A stretch of DNA of 64,000 nucleotides from Misgurnus anguillicaudatus (lineage: Eukaryota > Chordata > Actinopteri > Cypriniformes > Cobitidae). Made by a program: the position numbers and the translations under genes. Location: positions 10,024,501 to 10,088,500 of the forward strand of contig NC_073351.2 of NCBI RefSeq assembly GCF_027580225.2, written 5' to 3'. Below are positions 22,345-33,299 of the stretch, piece after piece. The notes under the pieces are model-generated. The model saw only the letters and a program-made list of their open reading frames with translations, did no database searches and had not been told where the DNA came from. The number at the start of each line of letters is the position of its first letter. Positions within the stretch are counted from its first letter, which is position 1.

Positions 22345-22560
22345 AATGGCTGGTTTTTATAGGGGCTGCTGCGAAAACGCCAGTAAAACTGACTATTATC
22401 AGCTTAAATTGAATTTAGTTGGCCTTAACATTGACCCTAACAACTTGCCAAACAACCAGTAGTCTGTGGACATTGGCATGTGGCCAGACATTGCTTTTCC
22501 TGACATATATGTTTGTCTTGCTAACACTATTAGACCATCTCACCTTTGTAGAACACAAGG
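22345..22560 (+). pseudogene. Remnant of a teleost multicopy (transposon-associated) protein, first exon
   Basis: From ATG at 22345 the frame reads MAGFYRGCCENASKTDYYQL, then NLVGLNIDPNNLP, and is stopped by TAG at 22460-22462. Directly after it the same frame goes on with SVDIGMWPDIAFPDIYVCLA. The order of an N-L-V-G-x-x-[IV]-D-P motif and a WPDI-x-FPDIY-x-x-L motif recalls the N-terminal region of uncharacterised multicopy fish proteins that carry nuclease or recombinase domains further on. Those domains are absent here. The reading decays after about 22530. The upstream stretch (22000-22340) is relatively CG-rich and could be the old promoter. I cannot name the family with certainty. Confidence 0.4.
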
Positions 22561-24020
22561 CTCATCATAATGGATGTTTTTTAATGAAGGCTCACTGACA
22601 AAACTTTGCAATTACACAAAATAAGAGTATTCATTGGTGTATTTTTATAGGATTTTTTATCCTAAAATTTGACACACCTGACATATACTGCTGATTTACT
22701 TTTCCTTTTAGTGTTTTTTGCAGTCTGGAAAAAGACTGCTCCAAATTTTTGTTGAATCTGTTAGGACAGTCGATCACACAACTACTTTCCCATTTTAGAA
22801 GCTTTTCCATGTTATGCTAATGCTGTCGCTCAGACTTTTTGCCACTCAGTGGGCGTAACCGCAGTCACTTTCGCCGAAGGTGACGTCACGTGCATAACCT
22901 CTATAGGATCAACTAAGTCTGTCTCTCTCTCAAGGGTTTTTTTCTCCCAAGGACTTTTTCCCTATAAGGGTTTTTCTCCTATGAGTTTTTTTAGGAGTCA
23001 GCTGACATTAGCTTAACTTAGAACTATGTTATGTTATGTTACGTTACGTAACGCCATTATGTTGTTGCCGCTGAAACCGCCTATAGTACAAATCAAACAA
23101 AATTACATATCTATTACTACACTAAAATAATAAAGCGAAATATAAAAATAAAATCACAGACAACCATCAGTTTGGCAAGCGACATCATTTATCACACTGC
23201 CACTGTATCAATATTCTTACATGATATCTGATAGTGTTACTATTTAAATGTTTCACATTCTTCTGAACCTGTCAACTCTTGGTGTGATTGGCAGGTGGCG
23301 TCCTTGTTTGCACACCTCTATAATCCCCAGCAATGCAAGAGTTTTCAGGAAGTATGCGGTATATTTGCACAAAGCACATTCCAGAGTCATTCATTGACAA
23401 GGCCAGATTAAAAAAAGATCATGAACGGATTAAAAATGACACAGTAAGGCACACAGAACGACCACACTGTTGCATGGAGTTTGCTCTTGTGCACTGGTTC
23501 AAATGAGTGTTTGTGGCCTTGTTTGTGTAGCTAGGTTCGGTGGGTCGATTTTGGCATCAGGATTGTTGGTTGGACGTGGCTTGTTTGGCTGGGAATATTT
23601 CCTCAGCACTCTGTGAGATGATGGTATGTGTGCAGAGGGAAGTTCAGGTGTGGGGAAAATCACTGGCAGGTTAACTTGTGCGTGAGAGGGAACGTGTGTG
23701 TTCAAATGGCCCGAACGTACTGGGCGTCCCGATTTTGTGTGTGAAGCGGTCATCTGTTCCACGTTCTAGCATGTGTAAATAGTATAATCAACTTTTCGGC
23801 TGTAGTCGTTGCACTGGGCTGTGATGAGGCGGCCCACCCGGGCCGAAGTACAGCAGGTGCTGCCTGCCGTCTGACGCTCCATTCCAGTGGAAGGTGTGAT
23901 TCTGTTCCTCCCAGGTCTGTGGAGAGAGTGTCAGTGGAGTTTTCTATTTGCCATTGGTTTTTATTAAACCCATTAACTGGCACAGCCCTTTTTGAGTGGG
24001 GGGGTGAAAATGTGATGTAC
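22561..24020. other. Non-coding stretch, no gene seen
   Basis: A TTTTTCTCC/AAGGGTTTTT-rich patch at 22918-22990 and ATGTTATGTTACGTTACG repetition near 23025-23050 are the only irregularities. The ORFs at 23.5-24.0 kb have no recognisable domain. Confidence 0.4.
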
Positions 24021-24028
24021 ATCTTTAA

Positions 24029-24971
24029 CTCATTCCCCGCAAGCATTTTTTGTGATTTTCACAAAGTTTCACAAACTGCCTTCCAGGAAAATTTTCTTCT
24101 AAAAATATATATAAATTCAAATATCTAACATGATCTCACAAATTTCAGTGAAATAGTCACGGATTATTTTGCTCAGTTTTGCATGGCATTGTCAAGTATT
24201 TCCACCATTTTACGTGCCCGTGCCATGCATTTCCTTTCCGTGTCAGTTTCACGTATTGGTTACTCAACTGTTTTTACACAATTGTTGCTTTGGTTTGGGG
24301 TTAGATTTGCTGTTTGCGTTAGTATGTCACTTTAAGTATTGGTTTATAGTATTTTTTCGTATGCTTTTTAAACCATTGTCGCCTGACGTTAGGGTTAGAA
24401 TTGGATTTGGGTAAGGATGTCATTTTATGTAACAGAAAGTTGTTCTAACCCCGAACCGAAGTGACAATTGTAAGAAAATAGGTTAAACTGTTGAGTAACC
24501 AATACGTGAAACTGACACGGAAAAGAAATGCGTGTCACGGGCACGTAAAACAGTTGAAATACGTGACAATGCCACGCAAAACTGACCAACTGACTATTTA
24601 ACATATTTTGTGATATCAGGTTGAATATATCAAATCCAAGAACAGACCTCTGCTTTCAAACAAACAATAAACAAACAAATAAACAAAACGGGGGAAAAAG
24701 TTTCATCCTATCTATATTTTTTTCTTTGCTTATAAATTCTTAAATATGGTTATTTTTCTTTAAAAACACAAATTTTTAGCAAAAAGCTGAAATAATTGCA
24801 TTTTGTGAAGGAATTTCGTTAAAGATCAGATTGAGAAAGATTTTTTTTGCTTCAGTTTTTTATAAATTGGGTGGATAATCGCGGTTTTACAGATTAACAT
24901 TAAAATATTTTTTTTTAATGCAAATGTTTTCTTTTAATTGACGAGATAACTCGTCAATAGCGGGGAAAGAG
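24029..24971. mobile_element. TTAA-flanked element (CTCNTTCCCCGC ends) hosting a second element
   Basis: The ends CTCATTCCCCGC and GCGGGGAAAGAG are inverted and flanked by TTAA (24025-24028 and 24972-24975). A short palindrome with GACGAGATAACTCGTC lies just inside the right end. The interior is AT-rich and is interrupted by the element at 24127-24622. Confidence 0.78.
24127..24622. mobile_element. Nested palindromic element (AACNTGATNTCACAAA ends)
   Basis: The left end AACATGATCTCACAAATT and the right end (inverted AACCTGATATCACAAAAT) are followed inward by matching arms with CACGTATTGG, GTGCCCGTG and TGTCAGTTTCACG. The middle contains TTAGGGTTAG-like words. Relatives at 28672-28909 and about 45640-45830 share the design. 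Confidence 0.8.
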
Positions 24972-24975
24972 TTAA

Positions 24976-27138
24976 ATTAATATAACTTTGCCATTTTTAT
25001 TTATTTATTTTGTTTGTCTAGAAGCCTAATCTTTGTCTTTTTTTAAAGAAGACACTTTAAAGTTTTGTGACTGGAGATGAAAATTTTAAATAAATTTTTT
25101 TTTATAGCAGTTTACATTTATTGTAGTACAAATAATGCAATAAAGTATATATTTTATATATAAAATGATCACAAAAAATGTGTGTTCCACTTTCAGTGGT
25201 TTTACCACCAATGGCCACTAGGTGTCAATGGTTTGCTGCATACTCTTGTCACAAATTAATAAATTACTGTCACTGCGTTATTATTACTGCTAAAACGTTG
25301 AAATATGACAACTACGTTTTTAGACCTTTCCAACGAAATATAGTTTGTCGTAATAGATAAATATGTACATGCAAAATATTAAAGTAAACTCAGGTATCCC
25401 GCTCACAGGACAGCGCCAGTTAAACAGATTTACAGCTGTTATCAATGCTGAAACTGTGAAATAATCTTAATATTTAGTACATTAATCACTCATTTACAGA
25501 ATAAGAACTAATTTTTAACAATTACTTGCCATTAGTTTTTTGCTGTTTGTGCTACACACATGAATGATGACTGAAATTGTGTGCTTTTTTGAGAATGAAT
25601 GTGATGTTATTTACTTCTCTAAATGATTTTGCTTACCAAATTTTAAAACAGGAGAAAAATACAGTAAGCTTATACTGACCGTCATATCTAAAAATAAGAA
25701 TCGCATGGATGATGCTTGGATGTTTTTGACTTAAAATTTCTTCTGGAATTATAACAAATGTACTTTATTGTGTCTGTTTATTCTCTGGACTCTCCTCTGT
25801 GGTTTTCTTTTGAAATATTTTCCATAGTGGCCTTTGCCCCTACAGTTCCCCTTCCTCTCACCTCGCTGTACCTCAGCACACTGAGCTTTTTGTCTTGTTG
25901 AATGGGATTTTGTCAGGAGAAAAAAGCTCAGTCCAAGCCAAGAGCAGCAGGCTGTCTGTGAGTCCTGCATTGGCTCTAAAGGCTCTGCATGGAGCTGCGT
26001 GGATTCAACAGGTCCTGGGTTAAAATCAAAGCTTTCAGCATGACCCACACTCAAGGAGAGCAGGTGCGAACCTCGCCACTCTCGAATTATGTATCAAACT
26101 CTCTTAAAAGAGATGCCCCCATCACCTCCACCTGTTTGTTACCTCTCTTGTTGGGATGATTGGAGGGAGTGTGTGCACGTGAGAGGACAAAATTTACTAT
26201 GTATGAGCTCAGAGGGATGAGATTGGAGGAGGGTTAGAGGGGCTGGGGTTTGATTTGACACAGTCGCATGTGAAAGGCCAGAAAGCAGGCAGTCCATGGG
26301 GAGCAGGGGTCTTCATACAAAAGAGCTTGAGGGGGTCAGGCCCAGCGGTGTGCGAGTTAGTGAGGCCCGAGACGTGCTGGGAACCGAAGCTGGTCACATC
26401 TCTCTGGCCCTGCTGCAGTCTCTTTTTCTCCGTTTGAAGAAAAATCTGATGGGCATGTGGAGTTCAAAACAACATTTTCCCCAGGGATTTTTACAATCCT
26501 ATATGAAATATGCACTAATTTAATCTAAAAAAAAGTTGTTTACCTGAGAAAGCTTGTGCAAAATAATTTTTTGAATTTTATTTTTGATTTGATAATTTTG
26601 ATATAATAATTTGTCTTTAAAATTCACCCATGTTCATTTTTAGTAAAAGAGTTACACTAAAATGCAACAGGCCCAAAAATAAAATGCTAAAAAAGATTCC
26701 CATTCCACCTCCAAATCCACACGCGCCTTAAAATTAGGCACAGTAGAGCTCTCACACCTCTGCCTGTCAGGTGTATACGTCTGTTTATTGTTTGCTGTGC
26801 GTGTGTCTGTGATAATCAGGATCAGATCACTGTCAGCCGAGTGTTTACGAGCTGCAAAGCAAGACAGGGTAGTATTGACTTTTCCAGCAGGGGCCATGAT
26901 GCTCGCCCAACCCCGACTCGCTCTCCTCCTCTCACTCGCTATCAAAAGGTCATTAGAGATAGCAAGAGTGCCTTTAGGGGTCAGAGGTCAGAGTACACAG
27001 CTAAATCAAACCTGGGAGCATCCTTAACCTCACACAGGAATGTGAGTCCATATGCCAAAACTTTGATTAGTAAACCCTGTCTAACACAAACTGTCCTATT
27101 GTACTGTTTTGAAATTCTGTGTGTATGAATGTCTACCA
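24976..27138. other. Non-coding stretch, no gene seen
   Basis: AT-rich to 25.7 kb, then more balanced sequence to 27.1 kb. ORFs on both strands at 25.7-27.1 kb overlap one another and show no domain. No transposon ends recognised. Confidence 0.4.
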
Positions 27139-27141
27139 TAA

Positions 27142-27249
27142 GGGGTTGTGCACACCAAAACTTTTAAACGCGACTGAAAACGCCGAATGCCAGCTGTTTT
27201 TCAGCTGAGTGCCAGCTTTCTTCAGCTAAGCGTTGGTGTGCACGCCCCC
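27142..27249. mobile_element. Short PIF/Harbinger-like MITE (108 bp)
   Basis: The ends GGGGTTGTGCACACCAA and TTGGTGTGCACGCCCCC are inverted, with a TAA on both sides (27139-27141, 27250-27252). This fits the 3-bp TWA target of PIF/Harbinger elements. The core contains CAGCTG-type inverted words. Confidence 0.8.
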
Positions 27250-27457
27250 TAAGAGACATGAAGACATATATGATTGGAATATCATTTTAAGAGTAAACTA
27301 TATTTGTCCTCTAGAGGAGGCATTGCAGTTTTGCAGAGAAAATGGGTGGAAGTCTACCTGAAAATGTATTAACAACTTATTTTACTTATGTAATTTGATG
27401 TTATTCCATGTGAAACACTTCATTGGGAATTTATTGGATTGTGAAATGTGTTTCTAT

Positions 27458-28447
27458 TACGGCTGTCAAAAATAATAACGCGTTAACATAAAAACTTTTT
27501 AACGACAGTAATTTTATTAACGTGCGATTAACGCAACATGCAATTTTTGTTTGACCCTATAGGCCTAGCACATTGTTGGATAAATTAAGACGCAACCTTA
27601 CGATAAGTAGTCATCAAACGTCTAAAATTATATTTATTTGTACGTTATCTTAGAGGTGTACTGTTCTAAATGCTTAACTTTTACAAATGATGCATGTCCA
27701 GCCACTTGTGAGATTTTGGTTTCGGATTAAAAAAATGCAGGAATTAGAAAATAAAATGCAGGACTTGCTTATTGTTAGAATAGTTATTAAGAGAGTTAAA
27801 GTTCGGGACCTGATTGATGTTTAAAGAGATATTAAGAGCAACAAGACTCGAAAAACGATCTTCCTCGTGCTGACTGAAACATCCTGACGCAACCCTGAAA
27901 TATACAAATATAGACAGAATTACAATTTTAAAAATATCTGACAAGAATTCACGCAGATATAATCTGTTATGTCTTAACTAAATGTTTGATTAACTGTTGG
28001 GGGGAAATATCTGATATCTGATTATATTAGATCTTTGCATTACAGTAGATCTTAAAACTTTCTGTGTCTAAATGTCAATCAAACAATAAAGAAAGAAAAG
28101 TTTAACATATATTGATATTTTTTTGACTTTGTGTGCCAAGTTTATTAGTTTTACCAATGATTTTAAGGTGTGGATGCAGTGATTTTGTTTTTGAACCTTA
28201 AAAAATCTTTAACTGGATTTTTTTCAAAATTATTTTTGCTGACTCTTTCACTAAACATGCATTTGCATAAAGCATCCATATTTGTCCATGCCCATGTTGA
28301 TAACAGTATTAGAAACCTGTGTTAAATTAAATTAAGGTAAATATAGGACAGATAAAAATATGCAATTAAGTTTCGATTAATCGTGAGTAACTCATGGCAA
28401 TCATGCGATTAATCTAGATTAAATATTTTAATCGATTGACAGCCCTA
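27458..28447. mobile_element. Complete non-autonomous hAT element (990 bp), perfect 8-bp duplication
   Basis: The ends TACGGCTGTCAA and TTGACAGCCCTA are inverted, and GTTTCTAT stands on both sides (27450-27457, 28448-28455). Subterminal blocks AACGCGTTAAC / GCGATTAATCTAGATTAA fit the GGGCTGTCAA family. No transposase reading of useful length is present; the interior is AT-rich. Confidence 0.93.
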
Positions 28448-28671
28448 GTTTCTATATGACAGGTAGTTGGAGGGCGGGATTGAAAAAGCAATTTCATCAA
28501 AATGTCATGATGTGGATATTTATCTTTAGTACATAAGAAATTTTTCATAAAAAATTGTGTTTTGATTTTATATTGACTGTCAATAGTAAAAATAACCATA
28601 TACGAAGGACAGAAACTACAGAAGTAGTAGGCCTACCAGGATCTGAACTGTAAAGAAAAACGGATTTATTC

Positions 28672-28909
28672 AGCCTGATCTCACGAGAAATCATAAATAT
28701 TTTACGATTTGGCTAATCCGTATCGATTCATACAAAATTAATCGTGCAAAATCGTATGATAATCATGAAAAGAAAAAACACGAAACCAAACCCCTAACCC
28801 CAACATCACAGAGGTTAATGCAAATCGTACCAAAACTTATGAATGTGGTCGTATGAATTAATACGAATTAGGCAACTCGTAAAATATGGACGATTTCTCA
28901 TGACATAGA
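28672..28909. mobile_element. Palindromic element of the TGATCTCACGAGA type
   Basis: The left arm CCTGATCTCACGAGAAATC, AAATATTTTACGA is mirrored by CGTAAAATATGGACG, ATTTCTCATGACAT on the right. It contains AACCCCTAACCCCAACATC in the centre, as related copies do. Confidence 0.75.
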
Positions 28910-30047
28910 GTTGGATTTATTTTCTCTTTAATGCTTGCAATATTTTTTTTACAATCTTTTGTTGGTTCAAAGCAGCATTACAAGAAAAGCAAAGAAAAAT
29001 GATTAAATATATATATATATATATATATATAAAATAGAATATAGTATTATTGCAAATGTTAAGAGATTATAATATAATAATTATTAATATGATTATATTA
29101 TATGTATTAATCTTTAAAACTAAAATATAATATATCCTGTCAATAATACAAAAAATCTAACTTTCATCATAGAACGGTTTATCATATTATAACATTATAT
29201 ATTTAATATATAAGGAAAAATTGTTGTTTTTAAGACATTTGACATGTCAGGTGTGCGTTTATCGAAAAATAATCAACATCCATGCAACATTTCTCCACCA
29301 ATCAGAATACAGCGTTTATGGTATAAATTATAACTTTACTATGAAAGTGAAGTTGTAGGACAAACTACAGTATATAAACTCCCTTTACTGTTGTACAACA
29401 CACGCAACCACATCTCCCCCAGGAAGACCATATGTCTTTTAGCACAGACAGGTGTGTGTATGAGCGAGCGAGAGAGAGAACACTAGTATCCCTCCAACAC
29501 CCCCCATCCTCCACCCATCTGGTTTGTGCATCACTGTGCCGAGATTGTATTATCCATTCTGGCCTCTCTGGGAATTTCATCAGTATGTTACATCTCACTT
29601 ATTCACTCATCTCTCTGCAGTCTGTTCTTTCTCCCTCTCCCTTTCTCTTTCACTCTCTTTCACGCACACAACCTCGCATTCTTTCAGTCTCCAACATAAG
29701 TCATTGACACACACACACAGGACCTCACGTTTCCCTGGAGAACCCTCAGTGTTCTCCATCTCTATTTACTCCCTCATCCTGTTTTTTATCTTCAGAGACA
29801 CTCCACTCTGTAAAAAATGCATGCTAGTCCATCTGAACTTTAACCACAGGAGTATTTCTGTCTTATCAGGAAGTTTCCCAGAATGCAACTGTGTAACGTC
29901 TACACTCGGCAGGTCTAAATTTCCTCTGTCTTCTCTTCTCTCGAGGACAGTGCACGGATATTGCAGACAGGGAATCATTAAAGATAAGCTGGAAAATGAT
30001 GACACACGGCTCATCTGGCCGTGACATCTAGCCTTTATACATATCTA
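28910..30047. other. Non-coding stretch with pyrimidine-rich ORFs, no gene seen
   Basis: AT-rich to 29.35 kb, then CT-rich. The longest reading here (29524-30024, plus) owes its length to TCTC/CACA composition. A minus reading at 29766-30014 is equally open and also shows no domain. Confidence 0.4.
29006..29031. repeat. (TA)n microsatellite
   Basis: A pure TA run inside a very AT-rich stretch. Confidence 0.85.
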
Positions 30048-30979
30048 TGTGCGTTTCCATCAACTTGTTAGAGCGAATGACGGTGGTATTGGTAACCTAG
30101 TAACCAATAAAACAAGGCACGCTTAGATAATGAAGACTGGACTCCATTTAGTTACGATTTGGCGAGTTATACATTTAGTAGCAGTGCAGCTTGTAATTGC
30201 CAAACTGAATGCTGTGCACACAAGAAGAAATGCAAAATTTTTGATGCAGGCACTAGCAGCAATGGTATTGCGACGACGTTGAGCCCCATATATGAGAAAG
30301 ACAACATGAACTGATACAATCAGTCACGTACTACACGTAGGTTGTTCGCTACGGCAAAATTTATTCTGCAAATACATTTCCATTAACTATTATTAGCATA
30401 CTCTTTTTCGCATAAAGCCCGGAATACACTGCACGATTTTTTTTCCTCTTATAAGATCATTACCTTATCACACTGTGCGACATGTATAGTTTAAACTCTG
30501 GTACGAGAGGCATGTAGACTGTACGATGATGACACAGAAGCTTCGGCGGCTGCGTCACACGTTGCGCAACGTCACCAGCATGCGCTCGTGGTAAACAAGT
30601 ACCGGCGTGCAGGTCGTAGCAGCAAACACACTGTGCGGTGATCATGCCGAATTTCTGACACTGCCAGAAAACTATAGTAGACTATCTTTGGATGCAAGAC
30701 CGGGAAAACGGCCGTCTTTGAACCTCTCTCACTGTACGACATAGGACCACCGATGGAGAGCCACGATCACAGAAATTGCGACGATAGTTTCACGATGGCA
30801 ATCTTTCGTCTGGGACAGCAATTATCGTGCAGTGTATCCCGGGCTTTAGGCAAAAACCACCTTAAGCAAGCATAAAAACGTTTTTGCTAATTAAGGGATT
30901 TTTATTTGTAACTTGGTGTTTCCATCACGTGTTTCTTATGCAATATATTTGCATAAAATCGGGGTGATGGAAACCCAGC
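30048..30979. mobile_element. Element with GTTTCCATCA ends, interrupted by a MITE
   Basis: The left end TGTGCGTTTCCATCAAC is inverted on the right as GGTGATGGAAACCCAG. Motifs such as TTTCCATTAACTATTATTAG and TTTGCATAAAATCGG lie just inside. The right part is split off by the MITE at 30415-30846. The exact target duplication is unclear. Confidence 0.6.
30415..30846. mobile_element. TA-flanked MITE (AAGCCCGGNATACACTG ends)
   Basis: The ends AAGCCCGGAATACACTGCAC and, inverted, AAGCCCGGGATACACTGCAC are nearly identical and flanked by TA (30413-30414, 30847-30848). The interior has palindromic ACGAT/ATCGT words and no coding potential. Confidence 0.87.
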
Positions 30980-32790
30980 TACAGTTAATACACAACCAAT
31001 TTTGCAAATTGAGCAGATAAGTAATAAGGAGATAAGGAGATAAAAGTTATATTTTAACTGAATCTAACTTTTGTTCAACTTGAAACCCTTAATCAAGTGA
31101 TAATGATTCATGAAGACATTTGTCTTTCTGAATGCCTCACAAAGTAGGTTTATAGGTCAGATTTTGCTGACTTCTTGGGACATTTTTAGCAATTCTGTAC
31201 CCAAATCTATTGGTAGCTCACACACAAACACACATAGGACTCTTATTCAGACTTTAATTTACACTAGTACTAATGCTAACCTCATTATACAAAACTCTGA
31301 AAGTCTTCATTCATTTGCAAAAAAAAACAAGTAATTGAATAGTTAGGACACTCATCCCATAGACAAACACACATGCAGTCATAGGCTAATACCCTTGGTT
31401 TCAGACAGCACTATACACTGCTGCGTCTAATTCAACCACTAATCTCGCGTAACTGAGGTATTGCTTTCTGCTCAGCAGGCCGATCTGTTGATGAGACTTG
31501 TGAACTCTGTAATGCCCCCTAAACATAAATTCCCTTGATGCTACATGCTACCTGCTCATGATCTCTGTACGAACCCGACCTGAGGGGAAGTGTAGCAATC
31601 AAAGAGCACTAAAGAAAGAGAAGTAATTACGTGACATCGGTTACTTGCTGTCCGGCAGCCAATGATCAGCAAACTAATAAAAGCAACAAAGGCGGCAGAC
31701 TGGGCTAAATATCGTTGTGGTTGGGACTCTGAATGGCCTGAACAGATTTAGAAAATGAGCTGCATGAGAGGGATTATTGCTCACACGCTCGGAGAGAGCG
31801 CTTATCAACTCTCATTCACGCCTCGTCTGAGGTGGGTGGGTGTTGTCATGGTAACAGGAAGTGAGAGGCAAGCATTCAAGATGGCCGCCGGGTTGTGAAT
31901 GGGTGCATTCCACAGTGCTGGGGTGTCCCGTGGGGTCTGTGTGCGAGTTTGAGGAGGAGGAGGCGGCGATCTGAACGAGTATTTACTCCGAAAAAGACAC
32001 TATATAAATAGTAACTGCTGCTGTTTTAAGAACTTCCTGTCACTAGGTATTCCATAAAACAGTAGTTAAACAAACAATGGCTTTCCCATTGGGCCTCAGC
32101 CATGCCGTTGAAAGGGGGTCGGGGATGAGTTCAGCCCAAACACTCTCTCATCGACTATACAGAGCTGTGGATGTGTGTTTTGATTATACTGCTGTATAAA
32201 AATGCTTGGTTGTGTCAACCTTTGGTGGGGTTAAATATGGACAAACAAAACTGCTAGTTTAAATTAACCTAGGGAATGTATAATTTGACCCTAACCAAGG
32301 GATGCTCACCAATTTTAGGGTGTGATCTTTTATAATCAGTGATGTCTTACAATCAGATACATTCTTACAATCAGTCTGTCCATAAAACAAACATACACAA
32401 TATTGATCATTAAAGCATCACTACATTATTTTCAAGAAGCGTTTTGTAAAATTTAAACCATAGCACACTGTAGGGACTTTTAAGTACGTTTATGGTCCAT
32501 TTTTTACATAAGGGTCAATGCACAGTGCGCATGACGCAATTTTCGGCACGTACATGTAGGTCGCTGATGCACTTACAGGAGAATTTAGTATGTAGCGCAG
32601 GAGATGCACTGCATTTCGTTGCAATGCGCATGCGTCGAACGTCTGCGTATACCTAAGAATCAAATAAACTATACTTTGCAAAGCTGTGCTTTGGACCATG
32701 CGCATACATCTCTTTTATCAGGATGCACATAGGTACCCATAATGCACCAAACACACATTTAGCAGTGGTTGTCATTAAATATTAAACCCC
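30980..32790. other. Non-coding stretch, no gene seen
   Basis: 31.7-32.0 kb is less AT-rich and contains CAAGATGGCCGCCGGGTTG, a YY1-like word also common in promoters. 32.46-32.75 kb has GCGCATGCGTCG-type repeated words. No exon recognised. Confidence 0.4.
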
Positions 32791-32799
32791 AAACACATG

Positions 32800-33093
32800 C
32801 CTGCTAAAAAAAACCCAATAAAACCATAACAGAAAATTCTAATGGTTTCCATTAAAATACCAATAGGAACCATTAGCTTTTACCATTTAAACCACTAAAC
32901 TGTAGTGTATTTTTGGCCATATTCCATTAGAACCAACCAATACATAGAACCAATAGAACCAATACATACCATAGAGACCAACAAAGACCAATACACTGTA
33001 GTGTGTTTTGGGCCATATTCCATTAGAACCAATAAAATTCCCAATAAAACCAATAGAATTTCGGTGATGGTGTCTCTTGTTTTTTTTAGCAGG
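32800..33093. mobile_element. MITE with CCTGCTAAAAAAAAC ends and CCAATAGAAC repeats
   Basis: The ends CCTGCTAAAAAAAACCC and TTGTTTTTTTTAGCAGG are inverted. The interior is built of CATTAGAACCAATA-like repeats, with the pair CTGTAGTGT..GGCCATATTCCATTAG occurring twice (around 32900 and 33000). Confidence 0.78.
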
Positions 33094-33162
33094 GATATTT
33101 TGCTTTTTTGCCTCCTACTGCTAAGTATAATAGTAAACTTTATAATTGTTAATATTCTGAAC

Positions 33163-33260
33163 AGGGGTGGACTGGGACTAAAAAGTGGCCCTGGAATTTC
33201 TCACCCAAAGCAGCCCACCACACCCTGCTCGCAACACAGCACACTGGCCCAACATAAATG
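33163..33260. repeat. Left-end fragment of a CAGGGGTGGACTGGG hAT-like repeat
   Basis: CAGGGGTGGACTGGGACTAAA starts at about 33163, with TGGCCCTGGAATTTC following. I recognise it as the left end of a fish hAT repeat. No matching right end was found nearby. Confidence 0.5.
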
Positions 33261-33299
33261 CCATTTAAAATGCATTTTAACTATCTGCCAATAACTTAC

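Noticed and set aside
24360..24420. TTAGGGTTAG words as interstitial telomere repeats
   Set aside because: Only isolated words inside the palindromic element family; no tandem TTAGGG array (likewise near 59710-59740).
29524..30024. Longest open reading (166 aa, plus)
   Set aside because: Its length comes from TCTC/CACA composition. It has no domain, no codon-like pattern, and the opposite strand is equally open.
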